Shown here: positions 1-8,873 of the stretch, piece after piece
Numbering within the stretch: the stretch's first letter is position 1
How the letters are laid out: each line of letters begins with the position of its first letter
Origin: Clostridium sp.
GTDB lineage: Bacteria > Bacillota > Clostridia > TANB77 > CAG-508
Length of the DNA stretch: 36,363 nucleotides
NCBI GenBank assembly: GCA_018371855.1
Contig: JAHAKD010000010.1
Coordinates: 1-36,363, forward strand
Direction of reading: 5' to 3'
Notes under the pieces: generated by a model
Databases searched by the model: none
Told to the model about the DNA's origin: nothing
What the model saw: the letters and a program-made list of their open reading frames with translations, nothing else
Translations under genes and position numbers: made by a program

Positions 1-2127
1 TACCACTTCTTTATTTTCTTGCATATTTATAAATTTACTTAATATTACACTATGATTTTCTTCTTCTGTAAATGCTATTGGACTTCCATTTACTTTTATT
101 GTATCTACTCTATATCCTTCATTTGGACTTACTACTATGTCTTTTGTATTTGTTCCTCCTTTATCTACATTTTCGTATACTGCTTCTCCTTCTCCGCTTA
201 TATTTCCTCCGACACCTTCTACTTTTGTTGTTATATTAAATTGGATTGTCCTTATTCCTGCATTTACATTGTCTTCTATTATTTCTGGAGAACTTATTGT
301 ATTTAACTTTAGTATTTCATCTGTTTGTTTACTCGCTTGATTAAATTTACTATTTATTTCTCTGTTTGTTCCTACTTCTTTATCTGTTAATTCATGCAAA
401 TTATCTATTTCCACTTCTACTTTATATTTTCCTTTTGCTAAATCTGCAAATTCATATTCTCCTTGTGCATTTGTTGAAGTTCTTGTTACTTCTGCATTAT
501 TTGTACTATTTATTAGTTTTACAACTGTTCCTTCTAAATATTTTTCGCTAGTATCTATTACACCATTTCTATTACTATCTTCCCATACTTTTCCTTGTAT
601 CTTTCTACTTACTACTTGTACTTGTACCGTTCCTGTCTGCATTTGCTCTGAATCTGTATATACTTGTACCATTGCATTATTGGCATATATATTTTCTGGA
701 ACATTACCATTAGTATTTAGGGTTATCTCTATCTCTAATTTTGTTTTACCTGTAATTTCTCCTTTTATAGCAAATCCTGTTGCATTTTCATTTAATGCAC
801 TTCCTATTGTTTTTTCTACCCAAATAGTATCTGATCCTATTCCTTCATCCTTTGCTGTTATTTCTCTTACACTAGCAGAATTAGTTGTAAATAGTTGTAT
901 ATTATCCGTATCTTTTGTCGCACCACTAATTGTTTGTTTCACTTCCACACCCGCTAATGTATATGTTCCTGTGTAATTTGTTCCTCTTGAATCTCCATTA
1001 TATGGTAGTATATCTAATAATTGAAATTCTGGAACTGCTTCATCTGTATTATTAGTATATAATATGTTATATTTAATTTGTCCATTTTTTTCTATTATTG
1101 GTGTTTCTACTTCTTTATATAACCTATGACTAGCTAAGTTAATTATATTAATGCTTTCGGTCGATGTTCTAAAATCTATTTTACTATTACCTATTTTACT
1201 TATTCCATCTTTTCCTATTACTTCTGAAATCACAAATTTTGTGGTATATTGTATTCCATTTTCACTTTCATTATCTATTTGTGCATTAAATTTTATAGAC
1301 TCTATTTTCTGACCTGCTTCTACACCATATATATACCATATAAGTGTTTGTCTTCCGTCTGGGTTACTTATTATTTCTGGTTCTCCATATTCTGCACTTC
1401 CTGATATATATGTTAATCCTTGTGGCAATGTTACTTCTGCTTTTAAAGTTATATTTTCTATCTGTGAAGCGATATTATTATTTCTATCTACCTGAGGTTC
1501 CAAATTGTATGTAACTATATTTTCATTTTTTCCTAAATCATAATTTATTTTTCCCAAATTGTTTTCAGTTACTGCTTTAATATTTCCATGTAAATTCGCT
1601 CCAACAGCTAATACTGTATTGCCATATTGTGCTCCTCCGCTATGTGTACCTGTAATAACTTCACCATTTGCATCATATTCAGTTTTTATATATTGTTTAT
1701 TTCCAGAATCCCATGTAGGTGTTGGATATTCATTTTCTGGATGTAATATACTATATATATTTCTATCTAATTTATCCGTCCATACCTGCGTTCTTTGTGT
1801 CATTCCATATGTTTTTCCAATAGTTGCAGTTTCTTTTATCTTTAATTTTATCTGTATTATATTATTATCTCCTGAAAATCTAGAGATATATCCATCAGTT
1901 GTTTCAATATATATTCCTATACACATTTTATTTGCTGGAATATCTTCTATATTATCATAAATCTCCATATCTTCTATGTTACCATTATTCATCTCTGTTT
2001 GGTTATTCCAATTGCTTCCATCTTTTTTTGTTGCATACCATATTCTAAACTTTGGGTTTCCTCCCATGCTATTTATCTTATATCTGCTTCCATCTTCAAA
2101 ATATATTGGTTCAAAACCTTCCCCCAT
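1..2127 (-). CDS. Large surface protein, downstream part (out of frame with the upstream part, runs off the left edge)
   Basis: An open frame of 709 codons runs without a stop from 2127 to the window edge. It continues the protein that starts at 3760 but lies in another frame because of the G run at 2121-2125. The translation is rich in Asn, Thr, Ile and Glu, as in extracellular beta-sandwich proteins. About residues 505-580 look like an SdrD/Cna-B-type domain: KIQGKVWEDSNRNGVID, then a YEFADLAKGKYKVEV stretch. A further beta-rich segment with a GEGEAVYENV and PNEGYRVDTIKVNG pattern follows. The role is inferred to be adhesion or cell-surface structure. There is an ATG at 2127-2125, but no Shine-Dalgarno before it, so separate initiation is unlikely. 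The C-terminal anchor lies outside the window. Confidence 0.8.
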   Translation of the reverse strand, partial: MGEGFEPIYFEDGSRYKINSMGGNPKFRIWYATKKDGSNWNNQTEMNNGNIEDMEIYDNIEDIPANKMCIGIYIETTDGYISRFSGDNNIIQIKLKIKETATIGKTYGMTQRTQVWTDKLDRNIYSILHPENEYPTPTWDSGNKQYIKTEYDANGEVITGTHSGGAQYGNTVLAVGANLHGNIKAVTENNLGKINYDLGKNENIVTYNLEPQVDRNNNIASQIENITLKAEVTLPQGLTYISGSAEYGEPEIISNPDGRQTLIWYIYGVEAGQKIESIKFNAQIDNESENGIQYTTKFVISEVIGKDGISKIGNSKIDFRTSTESINIINLASHRLYKEVETPIIEKNGQIKYNILYTNNTDEAVPEFQLLDILPYNGDSRGTNYTGTYTLAGVEVKQTISGATKDTDNIQLFTTNSASVREITAKDEGIGSDTIWVEKTIGSALNENATGFAIKGEITGKTKLEIEITLNTNGNVPENIYANNAMVQVYTDSEQMQTGTVQVQVVSRKIQGKVWEDSNRNGVIDTSEKYLEGTVVKLINSTNNAEVTRTSTNAQGEYEFADLAKGKYKVEVEIDNLHELTDKEVGTNREINSKFNQASKQTDEILKLNTISSPEIIEDNVNAGIRTIQFNITTKVEGVGGNISGEGEAVYENVDKGGTNTKDIVVSPNEGYRVDTIKVNGSPIAFTEEENHSVILSKFINMQENKEVV

Positions 2128-3760
2128 CGAATTTTATAAACTTATTTGCTGTATAAACATCTCTATCATTAGTTAAGTTATTCTGAAATTTTGCACGTAT
2201 TAAGCAAATTGCTCCACTAATAGCTCTACCATCTCCAGTTCCATGCGTGGTCTCCACTGTTCCCTCTCTTCCATCATTGTCATAGACAAGTAAGGATTGT
2301 GAATATGAGCCTTGGTTATATAATACATGCTGTATTATTGAAGTATCATCTGAATTTATCTGCTGTATAGTTACTTTTTCATTACTAGGTGTTGTAACAT
2401 TCATATTATTGTCAGATAATGTTAAGTAATAATTTCTATCACCAATTGTACTTGCTTCATTGTCTGGTACAAATATTTGCATATATCCAACACTAAAAGT
2501 TCCTATATTTTCTGTATATATCTTATTCCTGATCATTGCACTAGAATAACTACTACTATAATATGGGAATATCCCATTAAAATCATACCCCTTTATCGTT
2601 ACTCTTAATTTACTTTCTATTTGATTGATATTAATGTTTCCCGAATTATATGTTGAATAACTTGCATCTTTAAATACTCCCAAAGGCAAATAATTATCAT
2701 AATAAGAATATGATGCTGCTCTAAAAAATTCTCTATTCTCAATATTGCCATTTACATTACTCCAGTCATTAACATTATATTGCCATAAAATAGGTGTACA
2801 TTCAGCAGTGATATTTTCTAGTTCAGAACTTCCAAATTTACTTCTTTCTAATTTCAAGTCTATGTCAAAACTTATTTCTCCCTTTGGATATTCCATTCCT
2901 TTTATCCCTTTTGATTCATTATCATTATATAATTGAATTGAAAATCCATATCCATACATTCTACCCACAGTAGCTCCTTTACCATAATCCACAGTAGTTT
3001 TAGTAGCTAACATGCTATTCCTATGTAATTGAATATTATATTTTCCCTTTGCACTAACAAGTATTTTTTCTCCTATTAATTTTATCTTGTCCTTTTCTTC
3101 ATTTCCTTCTAATTCAAACTTAAATGTAGGAATTATTTCTGTCCTATTTTCTGCACCTTCTACTCCTAATACAAATACTAATGTTTGTTTTCCTGGAATT
3201 GTTGTTTCAGTTTCAGACATATTATATTTCCCTGTTAATGTTCTTCCATCACTACTTACTTTTCCATTTTCTATCCATTTCATTGAATCTAAGTTCCATT
3301 TCATTACATTTGCACAAGCTTCTGGAAGGCTTACTTCTACATCTATTACTCCTCCTGTTAAATTTGATTCCGCTATTCCACTTTTTAAGGCAAAAGTTAA
3401 ATCTATAGTCCATGTTACTTGGTCAAACGAACGAACGATATTGTTATTCTCTGAACTATCGTTCCCTGACTCATCATCTGCATCCCATGGTCCTGTTCCT
3501 GTCTTTGTTTGAATTATTTGTGCAGAATATATATATCCTTTATCTCCGTTTATAACTCCTTTTGAATTATATTCTTCGCTTTCACTTCCTAAACATTCAC
3601 TTTTCTCGTTTACTATATTAAAAATAAGCACAAAGACTACTAGTAGAACTATTATTCCTACTAGTACTCCTACGCTTATTAAAATTTTTTTGTTTAAATT
3701 ACCTGTGTATATAGTTCCAACGCTTTCGGACTTTATGTTCTTTTTATTTTCTCTTTTCAT
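2111..3760 (-). CDS. Large membrane-anchored surface protein, N-terminal part (frameshifted)
   Basis: This part encodes 549 residues: a short basic cytoplasmic tail (MKRENKKNIKSE), one membrane helix at about residues 29-53 (KILISVGVLVGIIVLLVVFV), then a long Gly/Asn/Ser/Tyr-rich ectodomain. An in-frame ATG lies at 3793, but the ATG at 3760 has an AGGTG ribosome site 7 nt upstream and is preferred. The frame ends at TGA 2113-2111, just after a run of five G (C at 2121-2125). Removing one G reads KFDGEGFEPIYFEDGS and joins the next frame. I do not recognise a specific family for this part. Possible explanations are a sequencing error, a real mutation or a +1 recoding site. Confidence 0.75.
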   Translation of the reverse strand: MKRENKKNIKSESVGTIYTGNLNKKILISVGVLVGIIVLLVVFVLIFNIVNEKSECLGSESEEYNSKGVINGDKGYIYSAQIIQTKTGTGPWDADDESGNDSSENNNIVRSFDQVTWTIDLTFALKSGIAESNLTGGVIDVEVSLPEACANVMKWNLDSMKWIENGKVSSDGRTLTGKYNMSETETTIPGKQTLVFVLGVEGAENRTEIIPTFKFELEGNEEKDKIKLIGEKILVSAKGKYNIQLHRNSMLATKTTVDYGKGATVGRMYGYGFSIQLYNDNESKGIKGMEYPKGEISFDIDLKLERSKFGSSELENITAECTPILWQYNVNDWSNVNGNIENREFFRAASYSYYDNYLPLGVFKDASYSTYNSGNININQIESKLRVTIKGYDFNGIFPYYSSSYSSAMIRNKIYTENIGTFSVGYMQIFVPDNEASTIGDRNYYLTLSDNNMNVTTPSNEKVTIQQINSDDTSIIQHVLYNQGSYSQSLLVYDNDGREGTVETTHGTGDGRAISGAICLIRAKFQNNLTNDRDVYTANKFIKFDGGRF

Positions 3761-3825
3761 TCGTATGCACCTATTTCTCCTATAATATCTCATTATATAT
3801 ATTTTAATGTAAAATATATAATAAA

Positions 3826-3869
3826 GAAATAGAGCATTGCTTTCAATTCTTTGAGTAATGCTCTATTTC
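3826..3869 (-). terminator. Terminator after dnaE
   Basis: GAAATAGAGCATTGCT (3826-3841) pairs with AGTAATGCTCTATTTC (3854-3869), with one mismatch or G-U pair in 16 and a 12-nt loop. On the minus strand the stem is followed by a T-rich stretch. It ends dnaE and stands just upstream of the surface-protein gene. Confidence 0.7.
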
Positions 3870-3999
3870 TTTACGGATATTATTTTTAGACATTTTATAT
3901 TATTTTTTTGTTACATTTTACAAAGTTTAAATATTTTATACATAGTAATATTGGCATAAATAGTGAAAAAAGAAACTTCCCTCTTTGCTTGCCAAATCC

Positions 4000-6900
4000 C
4001 TATATTTCTATTCTTTCCTTACCCACAGTCTCCTCAAACTCTTTTAATATTTCGTCTGTTAAATATATTCCTCCGCAAGGTTTTATGTCTCCATCTTCCA
4101 TTATCTGAACTGGCATATTGTTTCTTTCACCATGGAAAAATCTTATAAGTCCTCTTAGTTTATCTTTCTGTAGTTCATCCATTCCGTTTATATCTATTGT
4201 AAGGATCTTTTGCGTATTGTCTCCGAAAGGTTTTATAGTTCTTGCAACAATCTTAGGTTCGTCATCTTCTCTAATACTTAATCTACCTTCTACCATAACA
4301 ATACTTTCTTCTACTAAATACTTGGATGCTTCTTGGTAGCAATTTTCAAAAACTATAATCTCTACTGTACCATACAAATCTTCAACTGTTACAAATGCCA
4401 TTATAGTATTATTCTTAGTATATTTTTTCTTTACATTTGTAATAATGCCAGCATATTTTACAAATTGTCCATCTTTATATTCATTTTTTCTAGCTATAAA
4501 TTCTCCTTCATCTAAAACAGTAGATTGTAAATTCGCAAGTTCATTAAGTTTCATAGAATTTACATTTGTTTCTCTTTCTATTTGTTCTCTTAGCTTTTCT
4601 AAAGGATGTCCAGATATATATATTCCAAGCATTTCTTTTTCCATAGAAAGCAAATCCTTCTCTGAAAATTCTTTCTGTTCGTTAAATGAATATTTAAGTT
4701 CATTTACATTATCTTCTGGTACAGCTAAATCAAACATTGTAACTTGACCCGCAAAGCTTTTTCTACTTGTGTCTTGAATTGTATCTAATATACTTTCAAA
4801 TGATGCAAGTAAAGTTGCTCTTGTTTGTTCAAATTGATCAAAAGCTCCTGCTCTAATTAAACTTTCTATACATTTCTTGTTTACTGCTTCATTTTTCATT
4901 CTCTCACAAAAATCTGTAAAGCTTTCATAATTACCATTTTCTTCTCTTTCTTTTACTATTGCATTTACCGCTGCAATTCCAACATTTTTAACACTACCCA
5001 AACCAAATCTTATTTTTCCATTGTCAACAGTAAATTTAGTAAAACTTTTGTTAATATCTGGTTTTAAAATATCTATATTTAATCTCTTACATTCATCAAT
5101 ATACATAGGAATTTTATCTAAATTTCCTAAAAAGCTATTTAGTGTAGCTGCCATAAATTCTTCTGGATAATATGCCTTTAAATATGCTGTTCTATATGAT
5201 ACTACCGCATATGCAGCAGCATGACTCTTATTAAATGCATATTTTGCAAACTCTGCCATTTCATCAAATATTTTATTAGCAGATGCCTCATCTATGCCAT
5301 TTCTTATACATCCTTTAATCACTACATTTCCATTTTCGTCTGCTTGCCCATGTATAAAATATTCCCTTTCCTTAGCCATTATATCTAGCTTTTTCTTACC
5401 CATAGCACGTCTTACTAAGTCAGCTCTACCTAATGAGTAACCTGCTAAGTCACGAACTATTTGCATAACTTGTTCTTGGTAAACCATACAACCATATGTA
5501 ACTTTAAGAATCGGTATTAATGATGGATGTGTATATTCTGCATGTTCTGGATCTTTCTTATTTTTAATATATCTTGGTATTTGATCCATTGGTCCAGGTC
5601 TGTATAATGAAACTCCAGCTATAATATCTTCCAAACAGTCGGGTTTTAATTCCTTCATAAAGTTTGTCATACCTTGGCTTTCAAATTGGAATATTCCTAC
5701 AGATTCACCATTTTGCCATAATTTATATACATTAGGATCATTCATGTCTTTATCAAATTCAACATCAATTCCCCTATTTTCTTTTACTAAATCTATGGCA
5801 TCTTGTATAACTGTAAGTGTTCTAAGTCCTAAAAAATCCATTTTTAAAAGTCCTAACTCTTCCAATGTTGTCATTATAAATTGTGTTGATATTTGTCCAT
5901 CTCTTACATATAAAGGCACATATGTATCTACAGGCTCTTTTGTTATAACTATACCACAGGCATGTGTAGAAGCCTGTCTTGGCATTCCTTCTAATGCCAT
6001 GGCAATGTCTAACATTTTATGCATTTCGTCATCTTGCTCGTATAAATCTCGTAATTCTTTATTTTGCTCCATTGCCTTTTTTATAGTTATATGTAATTCG
6101 TTTGGTATCATTTTCGCTAATTTATCACATTCAGCATATGGCATATCTAATGCTCTTCCAACATCACGAATTACCATTCTGGCAGACATAGTTCCAAAAG
6201 TAATGATCTGAGAAACATGGTCTTTACCATATTTTCTTTCTACATAATCTATTACTTCCCCTCTTCTTTCATAGCAAAAGTCTACGTCAAAATCGGGCAT
6301 ACTTATTCTTTCTGGGTTTAAAAATCTTTCGAAAAGTAAATTATATTTCATGGGGTCTATATCTGTTATACCAATTGCATATGCTAAAATTGAACCCGCA
6401 CCAGAACCACGTCCTGGTCCTACTGGTATACCCACAGATTTTGCATAATTTATATAATCCCAAACTATTAAATAGTAATCTACATATCCCATTTGTGATA
6501 TTATCTTAAGTTCATATGCAGCCCTATCTAAAATTTCTTGAGATGGGTTTTCACCATATCTTTTCTTTATACCATCATCACATAATTTTTTAAAATAATC
6601 ATAATGTGTAGCGTATTCTGGTGGCACATCATAATTAGGAAGAATTGTATGTCCAAATTCAAACTCTACATTACACTTTTCTGCTATTTTCACTGTGTTT
6701 TCTATAGCATCTGGAAAATTCTTAAAATATTCTGACATTTCCTCTGGTGATTTTACATATAATTCATCTGTTTCAAATCTCATTCTGTCTTCATCTGTCA
6801 TTCTTTTTCCTGTTTGTATACAAAGCAATACTTCGTGATTATATGCATCATCTCTTTTTAAATAGTGAGCATCATTTGTTGCTACAATTGGAATGTTGAA

Positions 6901-7482
6901 TCTTCTTGCAATTTGAATTATTTTTTGATTAACCATTACTTGTTCTTTTACACCATTATTCTGTATTTCTAAATAATAGTCCTCTCCAAACACATTATGA
7001 TGCCACTTAGCAACATTTTCTGCTTCTTCTATATTTCCATTTAATATTGCCTGACTTACTGCACCTGCTAAACAACCACTTAAACAAATTATTCCTTCAT
7101 GATATTTTTCTAGTATTTCTAGGTCTATACGTGGTTTATAGTAATACCCTTCTGTAAAGCCTAAAGAAACTAATTTACTTAAATTTTGATATCCCTTATT
7201 ATTTTTAGCAAGTAATATTAAATGATAATATTTTTTATCTTGTGCTTCTTTATCAAATCTCGTTCTTGACGCTACATATACTTCACAACCAATTATTGGT
7301 TTAATTCCTTCTTTTTTGCATGCTTTATAAAAGTCAATAACACCATACATAACACCATGATCTGTTATTGCCATTGCTTTCATACCAAGTTCCTTTGCTC
7401 TTACTGGCAAATCTTTTATTCTATTTGCACCATCTAATAAACTAAACTCACTATGTATATGTAAATGAACAAAATCTGACAT
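4000..7482 (-). CDS. dnaE: DNA polymerase III subunit alpha (DnaE)
   Basis: A 1160-residue catalytic subunit of the replicative C-family polymerase, the same length as E. coli DnaE. It extends DNA from a primer in the cytoplasm. The N-terminus is a PHP domain (HLHIHSEFSLLDG, ITDHG, later ATNDAHY). The palm follows with GPGRGSGAGS and the two catalytic aspartates of PDFDVDF near residue 395, and the third in KMDFLGLRT near 545. Next come the fingers, a helix-hairpin-helix region and a C-terminal OB fold (YAGIITNVKKKYTKNN) typical of DnaE rather than PolC. The start is supported by AAGGAGAGG five bases upstream. It appears to be a single-gene unit: an inverted repeat lies upstream and a terminator downstream. 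Confidence 0.97.
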   Translation of the reverse strand: MSDFVHLHIHSEFSLLDGANRIKDLPVRAKELGMKAMAITDHGVMYGVIDFYKACKKEGIKPIIGCEVYVASRTRFDKEAQDKKYYHLILLAKNNKGYQNLSKLVSLGFTEGYYYKPRIDLEILEKYHEGIICLSGCLAGAVSQAILNGNIEEAENVAKWHHNVFGEDYYLEIQNNGVKEQVMVNQKIIQIARRFNIPIVATNDAHYLKRDDAYNHEVLLCIQTGKRMTDEDRMRFETDELYVKSPEEMSEYFKNFPDAIENTVKIAEKCNVEFEFGHTILPNYDVPPEYATHYDYFKKLCDDGIKKRYGENPSQEILDRAAYELKIISQMGYVDYYLIVWDYINYAKSVGIPVGPGRGSGAGSILAYAIGITDIDPMKYNLLFERFLNPERISMPDFDVDFCYERRGEVIDYVERKYGKDHVSQIITFGTMSARMVIRDVGRALDMPYAECDKLAKMIPNELHITIKKAMEQNKELRDLYEQDDEMHKMLDIAMALEGMPRQASTHACGIVITKEPVDTYVPLYVRDGQISTQFIMTTLEELGLLKMDFLGLRTLTVIQDAIDLVKENRGIDVEFDKDMNDPNVYKLWQNGESVGIFQFESQGMTNFMKELKPDCLEDIIAGVSLYRPGPMDQIPRYIKNKKDPEHAEYTHPSLIPILKVTYGCMVYQEQVMQIVRDLAGYSLGRADLVRRAMGKKKLDIMAKEREYFIHGQADENGNVVIKGCIRNGIDEASANKIFDEMAEFAKYAFNKSHAAAYAVVSYRTAYLKAYYPEEFMAATLNSFLGNLDKIPMYIDECKRLNIDILKPDINKSFTKFTVDNGKIRFGLGSVKNVGIAAVNAIVKEREENGNYESFTDFCERMKNEAVNKKCIESLIRAGAFDQFEQTRATLLASFESILDTIQDTSRKSFAGQVTMFDLAVPEDNVNELKYSFNEQKEFSEKDLLSMEKEMLGIYISGHPLEKLREQIERETNVNSMKLNELANLQSTVLDEGEFIARKNEYKDGQFVKYAGIITNVKKKYTKNNTIMAFVTVEDLYGTVEIIVFENCYQEASKYLVEESIVMVEGRLSIREDDEPKIVARTIKPFGDNTQKILTIDINGMDELQKDKLRGLIRFFHGERNNMPVQIMEDGDIKPCGGIYLTDEILKEFEETVGKERIEI

Positions 7483-7495
7483 TTTCCTCTCCTTT

Positions 7496-7571
7496 TGAAC
7501 TTTAGGGAGGGAGCTTAAAGTTTAAATTTTATGTTACGCAAATGAACTTTTAACTCCGTCCCTAAAGTTCA
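7496..7571. repeat. Pair of 29-nt palindromic units in opposite orientation (REP-like family 1)
   Basis: Unit one (7496-7524) is TGAACTTTA, 11 bases, TAAAGTTTA. Unit two (7543-7571) is TGAACTTTT, 11 bases, TAAAGTTCA, inverted relative to unit one. Together they form a larger hairpin whose outermost 13 bp (7496-7508 with 7559-7571) pair perfectly. A third unit lies at 23554-23582. Here the pair sits just upstream of the dnaE ribosome site. Confidence 0.75.
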
Positions 7572-7697
7572 TCTTAATTCTTCTTGTTATGTTATCACAT
7601 TTTTCTTAATTTAACAATTAGTTTTTTCAAGTTGTTCAGGAGTAATCTATTATAAACTTTTTAATATATACATATTATATACTAGGAGGTTTTTTTT

Positions 7698-7856
7698 ATG
7701 GATTCTTCTTGTGAATTTGTTCTTTTTATATCAATACTAGCTTGTACAATAGCTAAAGATAAAACTCAAAAGGAAATTGAAATATTAGCTGCTTTTTTCA
7801 CACAATTAGGTGATACATTAGCTAGTATCTCTATACTAAATAATCCAGAAAAATGA
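7698..7856 (+). CDS. Small hypothetical protein (52 aa)
   Basis: The sequence begins MDSSCEFVLFISILACTIAK and continues with KTQKEIEILAAFFTQLGDT before ending LNNPEK. A perfect AGGAGG (7684-7689) stands 8 nt before the ATG, so the gene is very probably translated. The first half is hydrophobic with two cysteines, and the second half forms an amphipathic helix. It resembles small clostridial proteins of the DUF6774 type (recalled pattern, not checked). The function is unknown. It is the only protein gene pair reading rightwards in this stretch, between dnaE and the tRNA. Confidence 0.75.
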   Translation: MDSSCEFVLFISILACTIAKDKTQKEIEILAAFFTQLGDTLASISILNNPEK

Positions 7857-7857
7857 A

Positions 7858-7989
7858 ATGACTTTACATATACATAGGTATTGTCTCTTTAAAGATGAAA
7901 ATAATGAAGTTAATTTTAAGATTAATATTGATAACGATGATATGCTACCAGTCTCATATGTTATAGAGGACACTTTAAAATTATATTAA
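7858..7989 (+). CDS. Possible small protein (43 aa) coupled to the preceding gene
   Basis: An ATG one base after the TGA of the 52-aa gene opens a 43-codon frame beginning MTLHIHRYCLFKDENNEVNF and ending IEDTLKLY, TAA at 7987-7989. It has no Shine-Dalgarno of its own, so translation would depend on coupling. The composition looks protein-like, but the frame is short and I recognise no family. It could equally be a remnant of a longer gene. Confidence 0.35.
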   Translation: MTLHIHRYCLFKDENNEVNFKINIDNDDMLPVSYVIEDTLKLY

Positions 7990-8104
7990 TTACTTTGGCT
8001 AACTTTTATTAGGCATTTTTTAAGAAAAAACATTAGAGGATTTGTGTAATAGAGGATATTATTGACTAACCTTCACAATCAAAATCTTTTTTTCGGTTTT
8101 TCTA

Positions 8105-8133
8105 TTGACAAAAAAAGGATATGCTATTATAAT
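8105..8133 (+). promoter_or_regulatory. Promoter of tRNA-Met
   Basis: TTGACA (8105-8110), a 17-nt spacer and TATAAT (8128-8133): a perfect sigma-A consensus. It lies 19 bases before the mature tRNA 5' end. Confidence 0.9.
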
Positions 8134-8152
8134 AATATCTGTTACAGCAAAT

Positions 8153-8229
8153 GGCGAAGTAGCTCAGTTGGCTAGAGCATTCGGTTCATACCCGAAGGGT
8201 CATGTGTTCGAATCACATCTTCGCTACCA
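8153..8229 (+). tRNA. tRNA-Met(CAT), elongator type
   Basis: A 77-nt cloverleaf. The acceptor stem is GGCGAAG with CTTCGCT (G-U at 1-72), then A and an encoded CCA. The D arm is AGCTCAGTTGGCTAGAGC. The anticodon stem TTCGG/CCGAA holds the loop TTCATAC with anticodon CAT. The T arm contains TTCGAAT. The stem lacks the three G-C pairs and 1-72 mismatch of initiator tRNA. The body matches Firmicute elongator Met tRNA better than lysidine-modified tRNA-Ile2, which has the same anticodon. Confidence 0.95.
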
Positions 8230-8231
8230 AA

Positions 8232-8258
8232 AATCCAGATAAAATCTGGATTTTTTTT
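8232..8258 (+). terminator. Terminator of tRNA-Met
   Basis: AATCCAGAT, three A, ATCTGGATT, then a run of T (8251-8258). It starts three bases after the CCA end. Confidence 0.9.
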
Positions 8259-8272
8259 ATTATATAAGAAAA

Positions 8273-8307
8273 GTGGCTTCGCCACATGTACAGATTGCTT
8301 CGCAATC
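8273..8307. repeat. Two tandem TTC-loop mini-hairpins
   Basis: GTGGC-TTC-GCCAC (8273-8285) and GATTGC-TTC-GCAATC (8293-8307) are short perfect hairpins with the same three-base loop. A similar GGC-TTC-GCC lies at 12079-12087 inside a larger hairpin. The function is unknown. Confidence 0.45.
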
Positions 8308-8360
8308 GCACGGACATAGGTAACTTAACCTTGTTATATATGTAAAAATTAACAACAAAA

Positions 8361-8397
8361 AAACACATTAGAAATCATCCTAATGTGTTTTTTATTT
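8361..8397 (-). terminator. Bidirectional terminator
   Basis: AAACACATTAG (8361-8371) pairs perfectly with CTAATGTGTTT (8380-8390). A and T runs on the two sides allow it to end the small gene at 8407-8778 (minus) and any rightward read-through. Confidence 0.8.
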
Positions 8398-8406
8398 AAA
8401 TTTAAT

Positions 8407-8778
8407 TTATCTTGCTCCTCTTGTTCTAGCAGCACCCTTTTCTTGTTCTTTATCTACTACTTTTTCTTGATTATTCTTAACTTTTTGCTCGTATGCTTTT
8501 ACTGCCTTTGTTGTATCTACTTTTCTTTTATATGAATCTAATCCACCAAATTTTACAGACTTTCCTGCTGGAACTTCTACATAATCTTTCTTATCGTCTA
8601 AAGTAGTTGCTTCTACTTTAGCTACCCCAGCTTTTACATCTGCTGTAACTGCTTCTTCTTGCATTTCGTCTTCTTCTGTACTTCCTAATGTTTTAAAAAA
8701 ATCTGCCATACTACCAAAAACAGTTTCTTTTATAATTCCAAATATATTTCTTTTATTACTAATAACTTTACTTCTCAT
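8407..8778 (-). CDS. Hypothetical protein (123 aa), charged C-terminus
   Basis: I do not recognise this protein. It starts with a basic segment (MRSKVISNKRN), then a short hydrophobic stretch (IFGIIKETVFGSMADFFKTLG), an acidic linker (EEDEMQEEA), a KFGGLDSYKRKVDTTKAVKAYE segment and a Lys/Glu/Arg-rich tail ending ARTRGAR. It is cytoplasmic by appearance. Its own promoter overlaps the rpoD terminator (8845-8873), and it has a terminator downstream, so it is a single-gene unit. The ribosome site GAGAGGTG is 30 bases from the ATG, and a 19-nt hairpin fills most of the gap. No closer start is possible in this frame because of an upstream TAA, and M24 has no ribosome site. Confidence 0.8.
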   Translation of the reverse strand: MRSKVISNKRNIFGIIKETVFGSMADFFKTLGSTEEDEMQEEAVTADVKAGVAKVEATTLDDKKDYVEVPAGKSVKFGGLDSYKRKVDTTKAVKAYEQKVKNNQEKVVDKEQEKGAARTRGAR

Positions 8779-8816
8779 AATTAATTATCTTAGCTATACT
8801 AAGATTTTCACCTCTC
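8779..8816 (-). promoter_or_regulatory. Leader with hairpin between ribosome site and start codon
   Basis: Reading the minus strand, GAGAGGTG (8816-8809) is followed by ATCTTAG, a 5-nt loop and CTAAGAT (8805-8787), then AATTAATT and the ATG. The linear spacing is 30 nt, but it falls to 11 nt when the 7-bp hairpin forms. The same geometry occurs before murF. Confidence 0.6.
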
Positions 8817-8844
8817 TTTTTATTTCATCTCCATAGATATTTAT

Positions 8845-8873
8845 AGTATAGCAAAAAAACGCCCTAAAGTCAA
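8845..8873 (-). promoter_or_regulatory. Promoter of the 123-aa gene, embedded in the rpoD terminator
   Basis: On the minus strand, TTGACT (8873-8868), a 17-nt spacer that includes the terminator T run, and TATACT (8850-8845). The -35 box spans the loop and 3' arm of the rpoD terminator. Confidence 0.75.

Noticed and set aside
1559..1960. Rightward frames across 52-2176 opposite the left surface protein
   Set aside because: They are short, overlapping and Phe/Tyr/Ser-rich, without ribosome sites. The minus-strand frame is continuous to the edge and has recognisable surface-protein domains.
7483..7600. Riboswitch upstream of dnaE
   Set aside because: The structure is explained by two inverted palindromic units also found before rimO, and no known aptamer motif is visible.
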